Below are positions 48,839-59,700 of a stretch of 64,000 bases of DNA, piece by piece. The translations under genes and the position numbers were made by a program. Location: positions 14,700,592 to 14,764,591 of the forward strand of contig JAMKCF010000007.1 in NCBI GenBank assembly GCA_023634235.1, in the 5' to 3' direction. This DNA is from Pisaster brevispinus (lineage: Eukaryota > Echinodermata > Asteroidea > Forcipulatida > Asteriidae). Position 1 is the first letter of the stretch. Every line of letters starts with the position of its first letter. Under the pieces are notes generated by a model. That model did not search any database. It was not told where the DNA came from and worked only from the letters and a program-made list of their open reading frames with translations.

Positions 48839-49390
48839 CTGTAAAAAAGAGACAATTTACAAAACAAAGGCGGTTAAATCATCCTCAGAATAATGCTGGA
48901 ATTGCACAAACTGTATATTTATAATATATTAAAGCCCATCTCAAGGGCTCTTACTTCATCTTTGTTTTGTTTCGTTGTGGCGTTTTTGTAGGCGATGTGA
49001 GCGGCCAGGGAATATGGCTTCTACAACCACCTAAATCATATTAAATAAAAATCAAAAAGATGAGCCAATCTACTGACATAAATGTTTTACTACAATGATT
49101 CGTTATACATTCAACCTGTTTAACATTTTGGGAATAACTTGAGTTTTTTCTGTTACCTTTTTTTAACGCTTAGGCTACGCTAAAAATAATAAAATCAACG
49201 TAACAAAAAATAGTGTGCAGTGAATTTTCTTCACGGGCGTTTTAGTTGTTTCAAAACACTAGTCAAATCAAGAGAGGATGGTAAGAGAAATATAACCAAC
49301 TCTATGATTATGACAATTAGTGATAATCAAAATGACGTTATCTCTTCCAGCCTCGCTTTGTTTTTGTTGATTTGAAAAGATACAAGCAGG

Positions 49391-50032
49391 CTTGAGTTTT
49401 GGTTTTATTTATGTGTGTTTTGTTTGGGTTTTTTTTACAAGTGAAAAATATTTTCACTCATATACTTTGTGCACAAAATTGTGCACATACAGACCTACCC
49501 AGATCTAACCATCCTGAGTGGAGCCATTATTTTGTTCTTTGTAGCAGGCGTCCAGATATTTTGCTGACAGCCCTCCCCTTGCCAGTAACTAGTGGGACAT
49601 TCTTGCAATTATGTAATTCCAGGGTTACTGCCTGCAGCCTACCTCAAGTACACTGCAATGGTCGAGGTGGAACCAGACTGGGAAATGGTAGGCAGCTCTT
49701 CCGATCTTTAAGAGCTTATTTTGTGTCAATTAATAAACCACACTAAAATCTTTAAGTGAGGGAGTAACCCCGGAATTACATAATTGCAAGAATGTCCCAC
49801 TAGTTACTGGCTCCCCAGTAAGCCAGATAGTTCGATTGGCAAGGGGAGGGCTGTCAGCGAAATATCTGGACGCCCTCTACAAAGAACAAAATAATGGCTC
49901 CACTCAGGATGGTTAGATCTGGGTAGGTCTGTATGTGCACAACTTTGTGCACAAAGTATATGAGTGAAAATATTTTTCACTTGTAAAAAAACCCCCAAAC
50001 AAAACACGCATAAATAAAACCAAACTCAACTC
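49391..50032. repeat. long inverted repeat (arms about 240-270 bp, loop about 130 bp)
   Basis: The left arm 49391-49630 and right arm 49762-50032 are inverted copies. Shared phrases include GGTTTTATTTATG, AAAATATTTTTCACTTGT, GGTTAGATCTGGGTAGGTCT and GGAATTACATAATTGCAAGA. The arms differ by scattered substitutions and a roughly 20-bp insertion in the right arm (around 49811-49834). A fold-back transposon or inverted duplication is likely. Open frames in both arms mirror each other and are not genes. Confidence 0.85.
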
Positions 50033-52324
50033 TGGGACCTGAGCCCCATTATAGATATGTGGAATGGTCCAGTCCAGGACATCAACGACTTTGACTCTCC
50101 CAGGGCATTGCACTTTGGAGAAAAACAGTAAAATAACTAAAAATGTGCCATGTCTATATGTATCCAGCCCTCACTCATTAAACAACTACGTCAAAATTTG
50201 CGCGATACTTACAATTTTCCATGAAAGCAACGCGTACACTTTTTTTGAGCACCCTTTCGTTTGTTGACAGTGGGGGCAATAATTCATCACATCCACCCTA
50301 CGTCCAGCTATGGAAACAGATGCCTTAGCATCCTCCCGACCAATCATCAAGGAGGTTCACACATCCTAAAAATTCATCTCAATGTTTGACACCATTTCAT
50401 ATGGAAAGGTAATTCTAAGGTGACGTTTCTTCACCGCTGTTAATATGTAAAAACATTTTCAGCATAAAAAAGCTTTAGAAATGTTAGAATCCAGCGATGT
50501 TGTGCAATCAAAAAGATGCAATGCTCTGCCAATTTCCAGGCTAATGTTCTGATAAAATATCAAAAATGTGCACACATTTGGAACATATTGTAATTACATA
50601 TTGTAAATACATAACATCACAGCTTTATGAAATTCAGAACATCACAGCTTTATGAAATTCAGTCAAGAGCAAAATTACTACAATATGAAAAGAATGAAAA
50701 ACAGTTCGATATCATACCTTGTTTGTATTGTAGTTGATTTTATACGCTTCTTTTTTATGTACGTATTTCTCTTTTATTTTTTGTAAAGTTTTGTTTTCTT
50801 GTATACGGTAGGCCTATCTTGCATAAGTTTACTGAAACGATTCTCCTTGTACTTCCTGGTTTGGTAACCTTTCGTTTTAAAACCGTTGCTTTTTTATTGT
50901 GCTTTCTCCAATTCTTAAACTTGTATTCAATATTGTCAATTTACTTGTAAGTCGGTTGATGCCGCGATTTGAATTTTTTTTAAAACAATCATCAAAGAAT
51001 GAATGAATGAATTATTGATTTATACCTCAAATCCGTTCATGAAACAAATGAAAAGTTTGTTAACTCAGACAAAATGTTGATTGACATTTTCTTTCAATTG
51101 AAAATAATCATTCGGGAAGAACCTACTTCAGTTTGTCTCACTGAGGACCTAAAGTTACTGAAGTGAGGGTATTTCACTCTCTTGTATAATGTTTTTTCTA
51201 TTTTCCAGGGTGCTTCTGTTCTTCGAATGATGAGCTACTTCACAAGAGAGGAGACCTTTCTCAAGGGTCTATAGGTATTAACGATTTGTAGTCTTAGGTG
51301 AAGTAGTTTCCAGATTCGAATTTTGTAATTAATACCGCATTGTGAACAATAAAGGAAACACACAAGATTCTATTAACTGTTTAACCCCTTACAGATGCGA
51401 CCTTTACCACTCGATGCAGTGTTATTTCCTGCACATTACAAACGCACCTGATTAAAGCAAGGCTCGATGCCAAAAGAACACTTAATACGAAGGAGAGTTC
51501 CTATACAATGCAAGTCTTGTTAAACCCACAAAAACAACTTTAAAAAAACAAACAAAAAACAACAACAACAACATACACCTCAAAACCCGAAAGCATACGA
51601 AGTTTGCCATAAAGTAAAGTATGATATAATAGTGACGTAGCTATAACGTAGCTGTTTGTGGCGCCCGTGTTAAGGTTTGAGGTTGGTTCACCTTCACTCA
51701 TTTTGTCTTTGAAATTTGTGGCAATATTTTGGAGACATTATTAATAACAATAGGTATCCCGAGGGGAACAAACAATTCAAAATGGCTGCCATTAAAAACA
51801 CGACCCCTCTCTGTAACAGACGTGGACATTTTGTTACGTCAGTTTCCATTGTGGTTCATTACTTGTTTTTTGAAATGAAAAATTGCATCCACTTAAGAAG
51901 AGCCTTCTGCTGCCGCTTCCCAGGTTGTATCATCGGCGGAAACCAATACATCGTGGGTAAGTATTCCAATCAAGACTTGGTTGGAATGAGTCATCCTCTG
52001 GAGTTGTCGTTCGTGCTAGTGATTTGATACACTCGGGGTCTGGCAACCAACAAACATTGACACCCAAATAAATGAACGAAAGTCAGCTCAACTATGAAGA
52101 AAAATCACATGATACGATTTTTATTACACATTAGAGTTGATGGATTGGTTTTAGTACAGGTACTTCTCTTGAATTTGTACAAATCTACAGCTGAATGTGG
52201 CTTTGGCAAATTGCATAGACTTTGTTAAAAGAATGTCCAAGATATATTATAATTTTTTTTAGTACATTTATAGTATCAAAATCCACAACTACTTCCATAT
52301 TCTGATTTCAAGTTCAGTCGAACA
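50033..52324. other. no supported gene
   Basis: Between the long inverted repeat and the SINE pair. One 33-bp string at about 51925-51957 has a good acceptor and donor but is too short to call. Confidence 0.5.
50612..50661. repeat. perfect 25-bp tandem duplication
   Basis: AACATCACAGCTTTATGAAA plus TTCAG occurs twice without change. Confidence 0.9.
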
Positions 52325-52610
52325 CAGAGTGTGGGTTCGGATCCAGGCCTGGCTGGTCTTGATGCTTGTGTCCTCGAGCAAGATACTTCACCATAAATGC
52401 CTTGTCCTTAGGATGGGACGTAAAGCCCTAGCGGTCTCGGTAGTGCACGAACAAGAACCTAAAAGACTCATCATGAAAGAGTGTACATGTAGTTGGTTAC
52501 CACAGAGTTTCTGGCTCATTGCCACGCCCTTGTCTAAAGGTTTCCTCAGGCTTTCATGTTACAGTGATTCAGTTTGCTTTGGAGGCATTGTTGGTTTCAA
52601 CACCATATAT
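52325..52610 (+). mobile_element. tRNA-Leu-derived SINE copy
   Basis: Starts within the B box (GTGTGGGTTCGGATCCAGGC) and carries CTCGAGCAAGATACTTCACC, GGATGGGACGTAAAGCCC, and a 3' part with GGTTTCCTCAGGCTTTCATG. Its tail subfamily matches the 62146 copy rather than the 56443 copy. Lies about 1 kb downstream of the aminopeptidase stop. Confidence 0.7.
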
Positions 52611-52774
52611 TAACAATAAAAATACTAATAATTAAGTCTCACAAATTTATAAAACTATAAAATCTCTAAGCTAGTAAAACCCCCTCAGATGAATGTCTAA
52701 CGGGTAATTATTTTCCTAGTAAATAGCAGGCAGTGTTAGCGTTAACTTTGTCAGGGCGTGACTTTGAAAAACTC

Positions 52775-53110
52775 TGTTTAAGTCGCGGTCTTGACAGTGT
52801 TTCCTCTAGCAAGACACTTCACAATTATTGTTTTGTCCCTCGGATGGGACGTAAAGCCGTATAAGTCCCAAGTGTTGTGTAATGCACGGACAAGAACCTA
52901 GTTACACTTATAGCTAATTAAACAGAGGAGGTTTGCCCCAGTGTTTCTGGCGTTGGCTGCCGAGTGTGTCGTAGCACCTTGTTGACCCTTACAAGGTGCG
53001 GATATGAGTCCCATAATTCATAAACTTGTCTTAAAGAGTGCTTTTCTTTCTTCTAGCTCCTCGAGCACCTTATTGGTGGATACGTGCGCTATATTATAAG
53101 TCTCTACTAC
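52775..53110 (+). mobile_element. tRNA-Leu-derived SINE copy
   Basis: TAGCAAGACACTTCACAATT, CGGATGGGACGTAAAGCCG, GTTTCTGGCGTTGGCTGCCG and a 3' part with ACCTTATTGGTGG and GTGCGCTATATTATAAGTCT. The tail is of the 56443 type. The tRNA head is truncated. Confidence 0.7.
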
Positions 53111-53615
53111 TATTATTCTAAAAATTTGCTTTGGGTTATCTAGGTATCATCTTTAATTTTGTTTCCTTCCTTTAATTTACCTTGTAATTACTAAGTACCT
53201 TATCACTTCGTACAATCTTAGTACAAAAAGCTGTATATCAAACTAAAATTGAGAAATTAGTTTTAATCCTAATGCAAACGATGTTTCTTTGTTTACTTTG
53301 AGAAGCAGACCGTTCGTCTTGTCTTGTCCAGTCACAAACCTTAAACATGTCATTATTGTACAGTAGGCCTATGCTGGTCTCTTTCATCCTTTCAGATGCA
53401 TTTTGTCTTTTATAAGAACAATTTTGATTGGAGTATAAAACGTAAAAAACAAAATGGAGTTTGTTTTACGCAGGAAGAAAACATATATCTTACGACTAAA
53501 TAAACAACTTATATTTTTTATGCACAGCTACCAAGGACATGATGCCCTGGCCCCCTGAAGAAAAGAGTTTAGTAGTACAAGTTGAGTACCTTAATCTTAA
53601 TTGGTTGGTATCTGC

Positions 53616-53759
53616 TTATGCTGCATCTTCCAGCCAATCAGCAACCTCGTTATAGTACTGGTCCATCCACCTTATGTTTGCCTTTATCACGGCTATTGAT
53701 TGGATAAAAGCACGTTCCCCGGATCCCTGGTCTGGATGATCTTTGATAAATTGCTCCAC
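53616..53759 (-). CDS. aminopeptidase terminal exon with stop codon
   Basis: 144 bp, 47 residues and TAA: HPDQGSGERAFIQSIAVIKA then NIRWMDQYYNEVADWL. GSGERA followed by a helix with N-I-x-W is the usual M1 C-terminus. Acceptor GAATTGAACAG. Confidence 0.93.
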   Translation of the reverse strand: MEQFIKDHPDQGSGERAFIQSIAVIKANIRWMDQYYNEVADWLEDAA

Positions 53760-56700
53760 CTGTTCAATTCAGTGCAGAAAAAAATAAGAAATGTCTTATA
53801 CCTGCCCTTGTAATACTTGTGATGTCTTCTTGCCAATAGACCTTATGCATTGACGTCACCAAGACGACATCTTAGAGGTAGTATGATAACGAAACAATGG
53901 AAACGCACAGATTTGTATGCGCGGCGCAAAGGATTGGCCGATGAACAACCTCCCTTTGGCCTTTAGGCGAGGGGGCCCTACTCAAATGGCGTCATGTGCA
54001 TATATGGTCGATTCAAACAGAACCCTGAAAAAAAGATATATATTTGGGAGGCTAACCTTCCTCACGCGCAGCTGAGAGCCTGAATTACAAAGAAAACGGC
54101 CAATGTGATCAAGCCACAGGCAAGCGCTTTGGCTGCCAGCCACATCGACACAGGACCTTTGATCGGAGCACAGCCAGAGATCAAAAGTGGCACCAGGAGA
54201 GAACCAACGCACAACTCTAACTCACATAATGGCCTTAACCAGATATCGAACCAGGGCCACAGCGGTGAGGGGCGAGCGCTTTACGCACTAGCCACCCATG
54301 CCGCGCAAACTGGTTTAAAAGCATACAAGAAAATGGATAAAAATTGTCAATGGAGATATCGAGACAAACAAAGAGCTCATTAGCTCCTGGAGAGTTGGTG
54401 GAAGATGAAATTGAAGTCTATAATTCTATTTATTACTTGATGTATATTCACAATGTGATTTGTTTTACGTCAAAGCAAATCATTGTCTGAATCGCAGGTT
54501 CGATTAGCACGATTTGTTTTCCTTCTTGCACACATATCAGGTCTAATCTAGACTTTCAAAAGCAGTTAAAGTCCAGAATAAAACCCTAAGCCGAGTTTAC
54601 ATAGTATTGCTAAAAAAAAAACTATCCAAAACAAAAAGGAAATCCCAATTTTATAAACAACCCCAACACATTTTAGTGCATCCCAACAGCAACAGTTTTA
54701 AGCTAAGGATTTTTGCTTCTGCACATTTAAACATTTTTCACTAAACATTTTTTTCTGAACACCACATGCTAAAATAACATGTATTAAATCGTTGCGGCAC
54801 CTGCTGCTAAGACATGGGATTTGTATCGCGTCTAGCCACCGGGCTAGCTTGATGGTCTAGTTGTAAAAAATCTAACTGCTCTAGCAAGGCAAAGGCCATG
54901 GGTTCGAATCCCACCCGAGTGATTTGCCTGTGGTTATTTAAAAATTAAATTCTAACCACATTAATTACCTTAGCGAGTTCTTCAGGTGTGTTGAACTTTG
55001 AAGTCACTCCACGGACGACATCTTCCAGCAGGAACACACCGTTTCCATACCTGGAAAGATGGACAAATTCAAATTAACACTGGACTTACTTCAAGCGTGA
55101 TGTAAAAAAAAAATCAAAAAGTTCCCCAAAAGACTACTATACAATTTGATTGGTTGAGCGAATAATTAAGCGGTTGAACGATTATTGTTTTGAACACCAG
55201 ATGCATATTCAAAAGTAGAGCTCAATTTCACAAAGCACTACATTCCTCTTGAGACGTATTGTCAATACTGCCATAGTGATTTGTTAGCAATTGCTTTCCA
55301 AGCTATTGAGGTTGATACATGAGTTAAGGTCAATCTTAACTCTTTGTTAACTCGGCCCCTGGGGCCCAATTTCATAGCGCTGCTTAGCAGTAAGTAAGTT
55401 TTCTTAAGCGTAAGCGTATTTCACAGGTCACAAGAAAATTAGGCGGCCAGTTTGCATGTGCCCCATGGATTTGCCTTGTTACATCATACATTCTCATACA
55501 GTAAGCACCGGAAGGTTAACATAGCATGCCTTTTTTGTGTGCTTACGGTTTAGCAGCGCCATGAAATGGAAACTCACGCAAAATCAGCTGTTAAGCAGCT
55601 GTATGAAATCGGCCCTGGGTCTCACAAAATGAACTTACTCTTCTCTGAAGAAGGCCCAGTTGGTATCAAAGAAGTCCCAGGCGAGAGTTCTACCGAGCGG
55701 GTTTGATGCCACTTTAATCACAACGTCTTTACCATCTTGGGTCCGTATGAGCGAAGTGTCAAGCGTTTTATTCAAATAACTAAATACAAAATGTTGATAA
55801 TAAAATGGATAAGACATCCGCATGTTGACATCTAGGAAAAACAGTCTGGTCTAACAATATTTAAACTTTCGTTATTCAATGTTCCCCCCAATAAGGCTAA
55901 AAGCCACTCTTGGTAAGGGGCTACAAGAAGAAAATATTTAAGATGAAAATAACTCGGGGAGGCTGAAGGTAGGAATTGATATTCCTCTTAGATTGTAGCA
56001 TGGAGGGAAACATGCACCAGGCAAGGAGTTCAAAAAAGATGTTGTACGTGGAATAAAGCTGTTGGAATGGCTCTTAGTTCAACATGTCAACAAAGCTAGA
56101 GTGCATGGGTGAGAACAGGCAGAAAACCTGGTTTCACACTCGAAGATCAGACAAGTGTTATACCCATGCCATGTATTTAGTATTATTTATTTATTTCTTA
56201 ATTTTTCTGGGTGATTCATTCAGTAAAATAAAATCACTGATCTCACATGGATCCCAGCTCAAATAAAACTACAAATATGCAATTATTAATAATAAATTAT
56301 TATGAATAATAGGTTACAAGAGATCAAATAGTAAATATTCATTAATAGACAAAACAAAACAAAATAAAAAATACAGAAGAAAAACAACAACACAGTACGA
56401 TACAATACTCAAGTGGAAAAGGGCTTTTGAGTTGTTTGACAAAGTGATTGCACTGGACACAAGCTCTGGTGTTTCTGATCAGCAGAGTGTGGGTTTGAGT
56501 GCTGGTCTTGACACTTGTGTCCTTAAGCAAGACACTTAAAATGATTGTTTCGTCCTTCGGAAGGGACGTAAAGCATTAAAGAACCCAGTGACAATTATCG
56601 TGAAGAGAAGGAGGTATGCCCAGGTGTTTCTGGCAGTGGCTGCTGAATGCGCCACCTTGTAAACCGTTATAAAGTGCTACATAATGGGTCTCATAAATTA

Positions 56701-59700
56701 GAAGCTCTGCTTATCCTGTTGTAAAACAAACAATGAGCGCTTTGTTAAGCCCCCTTGGGGGTGTGATAAAGCGCTGTATAAGACCCCAGTATTATTTTGA
56801 TCAAAACCTGCCATGCCTGTTGGCTACAGAGCTTTCAGATGTTGCAGCACGATGCTCCAAGCTCGGGTATCCCTGAAGTTAAAAGTTCTTCTTCCCCTTT
56901 CTGTACTAGGGAGTGGAAGGACCACATTGCCAACAGTGCTATTGCTAGTTCCATGACAATGTAATTCATTGAATGGAACGGAAAGAACGCTGAGATAACT
57001 TGGAACATTTTGTAGATCGGACACACACTGATACTCTATCGGGAAATCATCAGAACCTACAGAGATTTCTCAAAGAAAAACTTACAAGCTAAGCGTTGAT
57101 TGACTCCGACTGCATGCCATGGCAGGTAAAAGTACAGACTTCAACGATGTGTCTGCATTAGGATTGGTGTAAGTCTGGAAGGCAACGTCCCAGTCAGCTC
57201 TGCTTCCTTCAGCAATGCCAGTGCAGAACACTGTAGACTGCAGATCAGGAACGATACTGTAACAGAATGGACAAGAAAGTTCACTGTTAGGATTGGTAAC
57301 AAGTACAAAACACAGTGTTCCAGTCAAAGTTTTCTTGGGCAATGCCAGGACAGAACACTGTATACTGCAGATCAGGAGCGAAACTGCAACAGAATGAACA
57401 AGAAAGTTCACTGTTAGGATTGGTAACAAGTACGAAGCACAATGTTCCAGTCACAGACTCCTTTGCAATGCCAGGGCAGAACACTGGAGACTGCAGATGT
57501 GGCAGTAATGATACTGCAACAGAATGAAGAGAAGTTCACTTTTAGGAATGGTTTCAAGTACAAAACCCAATGTTCCAGTCAAAGCTTCCTTCAGCAATGC
57601 CAGAACAGACTATCGATCAAGAGCAAAACTGCAACAGAATAAAAGAACGTTTACTGTTAAGATTGGTGTCAAGTAAAGAAGACAATGTTCCAATCAAAGC
57701 TTCCATCAGCAGACTGCAGATCAAGAGCTCTACTGCAACAAAATGAAGAAAAAAAGTTCACTGTTAAAATTGGTGGCAAGTCTGAAAGATAATGTTCCAG
57801 TCAAAGCTTCCTTCAGCAATGCCAGTACAGACTGCAGATCAAGAGCAATACTATAACAGAATGAAAACAAGCTCATTGTCAGAATTGACGTCAAGTACGA
57901 TGCACAATGTTCCAGTCAAAGCTTCCTCCACCAATGCAACAGAAGGCAACAGTGATGATTCCAGTGTTAAAATTGGTGTCAGTCGGATCATGACACTAGA
58001 CTAGCAGAAGCTGTACTGCAACAGAATAACAAGAGGTTCTGCGTTATAATTGGGGAAACTCCGGATCAGACCAGATCAATGCAGACAACAGGTCAGGAGT
58101 ACTACCATTACAAAATGAAAGTAATAAAGCAATTTTATATATCCCCCGTCTTTTGAAATATTTAGAAAGGAATAAAGGTTTTGTGAATTTCACAAGGACA
58201 CTTGTATCCTCGAAGGAGAAATAACAAACACAAATAGACTGATGATATAAAAAATATATATACATTTGATTTGAAGAAATATTTTGAAACCTTAATAAAA
58301 GTGTTAAATTGTAATTTTTTTCCCCACAAAGAATAAAACGAGACTTACTTTATTGTTGATGAATTAGCCATTGTTATCCATTCAGCATACTTCTGGAGAG
58401 CTGTTTGTACACAATCATCATTTCCATACTGACAAGCCAAACTAATGGCACTGGCACGACTCAATCTACACAAAAACAACAACAACACCAATCATTTGAA
58501 TGGGGGACTTTTGGGACGCCAGGTAGCAGCAGATATACTAGGTATATCCATTGTTCTCAGAAATGTGCGCATGCTCAGAACTAAAGTACACAATGGAAAA
58601 TCACCTGGTAAGTCTGCTGCCACCTAGGGTACCAAAGTCTCCTACTGGCGACTTGGTGCCTAGACTCAAATTTCAAATGATTGCAGGGATTTAGGTTTAA
58701 ATGATTGTGAGGAAGTACAATTAGAAACTTTCAAGATGCAGAAATGATGTGGAAAGAAGCGTCGGTGTAGTCTGTTCTTATAAAGACAAGAATTGATTAT
58801 GATTTGAGTGATCCAAGGCTGGTTTTTGGTACCTTTACCAACAGTCTTAAGAGTGAAAGGGAAGTTTTTATTGAAGGAAGAGGAGAAATAGCGAGAAAAG
58901 TATTATAAGCAGAATCAAAGTTTTTGGCATCATACACTTTACTCCAGTAATAACTGACCCCCCCCTCCTCCCACAAAAAGCATTAAAAAAACCTACACTA
59001 CGGCTGTAGGAGTATTGCTTTATACAGCTAGCAAAATATTGATGTTACTTTTGATAACTGGGTTACCTACTTTTTCAGATGGTCCCCTTCATTTTCCCAG
59101 CCAATGAATTCATACATTGGGGTGACCTGTTTCTTCATGTAGTTCTACAGAAGAAAAAAAAACCCAATCATACATTTTCAAACAAGTTATCAATATTAGC
59201 ATGTAATGGTCGAGAGGTCTATTGCAGTGGACTCAGGTTCTGGTCACCAGGGAGTGGGTTTCAATCCTGGTCAAGACACTTGTTGTGTCCGTGAGCAAGA
59301 CATTTACACTACAAATGGCATCTCTTCACCAAGAAGTATATGGCTACCTGTATGGACAGTGCTGCTTTTGTCTGGGTCACATTCGTGCAAAATGACCATA
59401 GTTTAACTAAGTTAGTCCAAACTCTGTCTAGTCGACAACAATTGGAATACGCTAGTCCACTATTTGGAACCAGCCTACCGTGCATGGTCGCGTCACTGGT
59501 TATCAATAGCCGTTTTCACAGCACTGTGCAGAGAGGACCAGTTATTAGAAAAATTATGTATATTGATCCAACATTATTTGATGGTCGTGTTGACATGACA
59601 CGACTAGAGTCGTTCGCACTTCAACTTCAGTGTGCATGGCCTGCGTATACGTAACCATTAGTTAACCATTGGTCCTTGCACAAAATTGCTCCTGTATTTA

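Noticed and set aside
49399..50113. Pairs of similar frames on opposite strands
   Set aside because: They are the two arms of one inverted repeat, so the similarity is explained without coding.
51925..51957. 33-bp microexon-like string with good acceptor and GTAAGT donor
   Set aside because: Too short to support by itself; no linked exons.
54105..54383. 92-codon + strand frame
   Set aside because: Overlaps a minus-strand tRNA-derived SINE.
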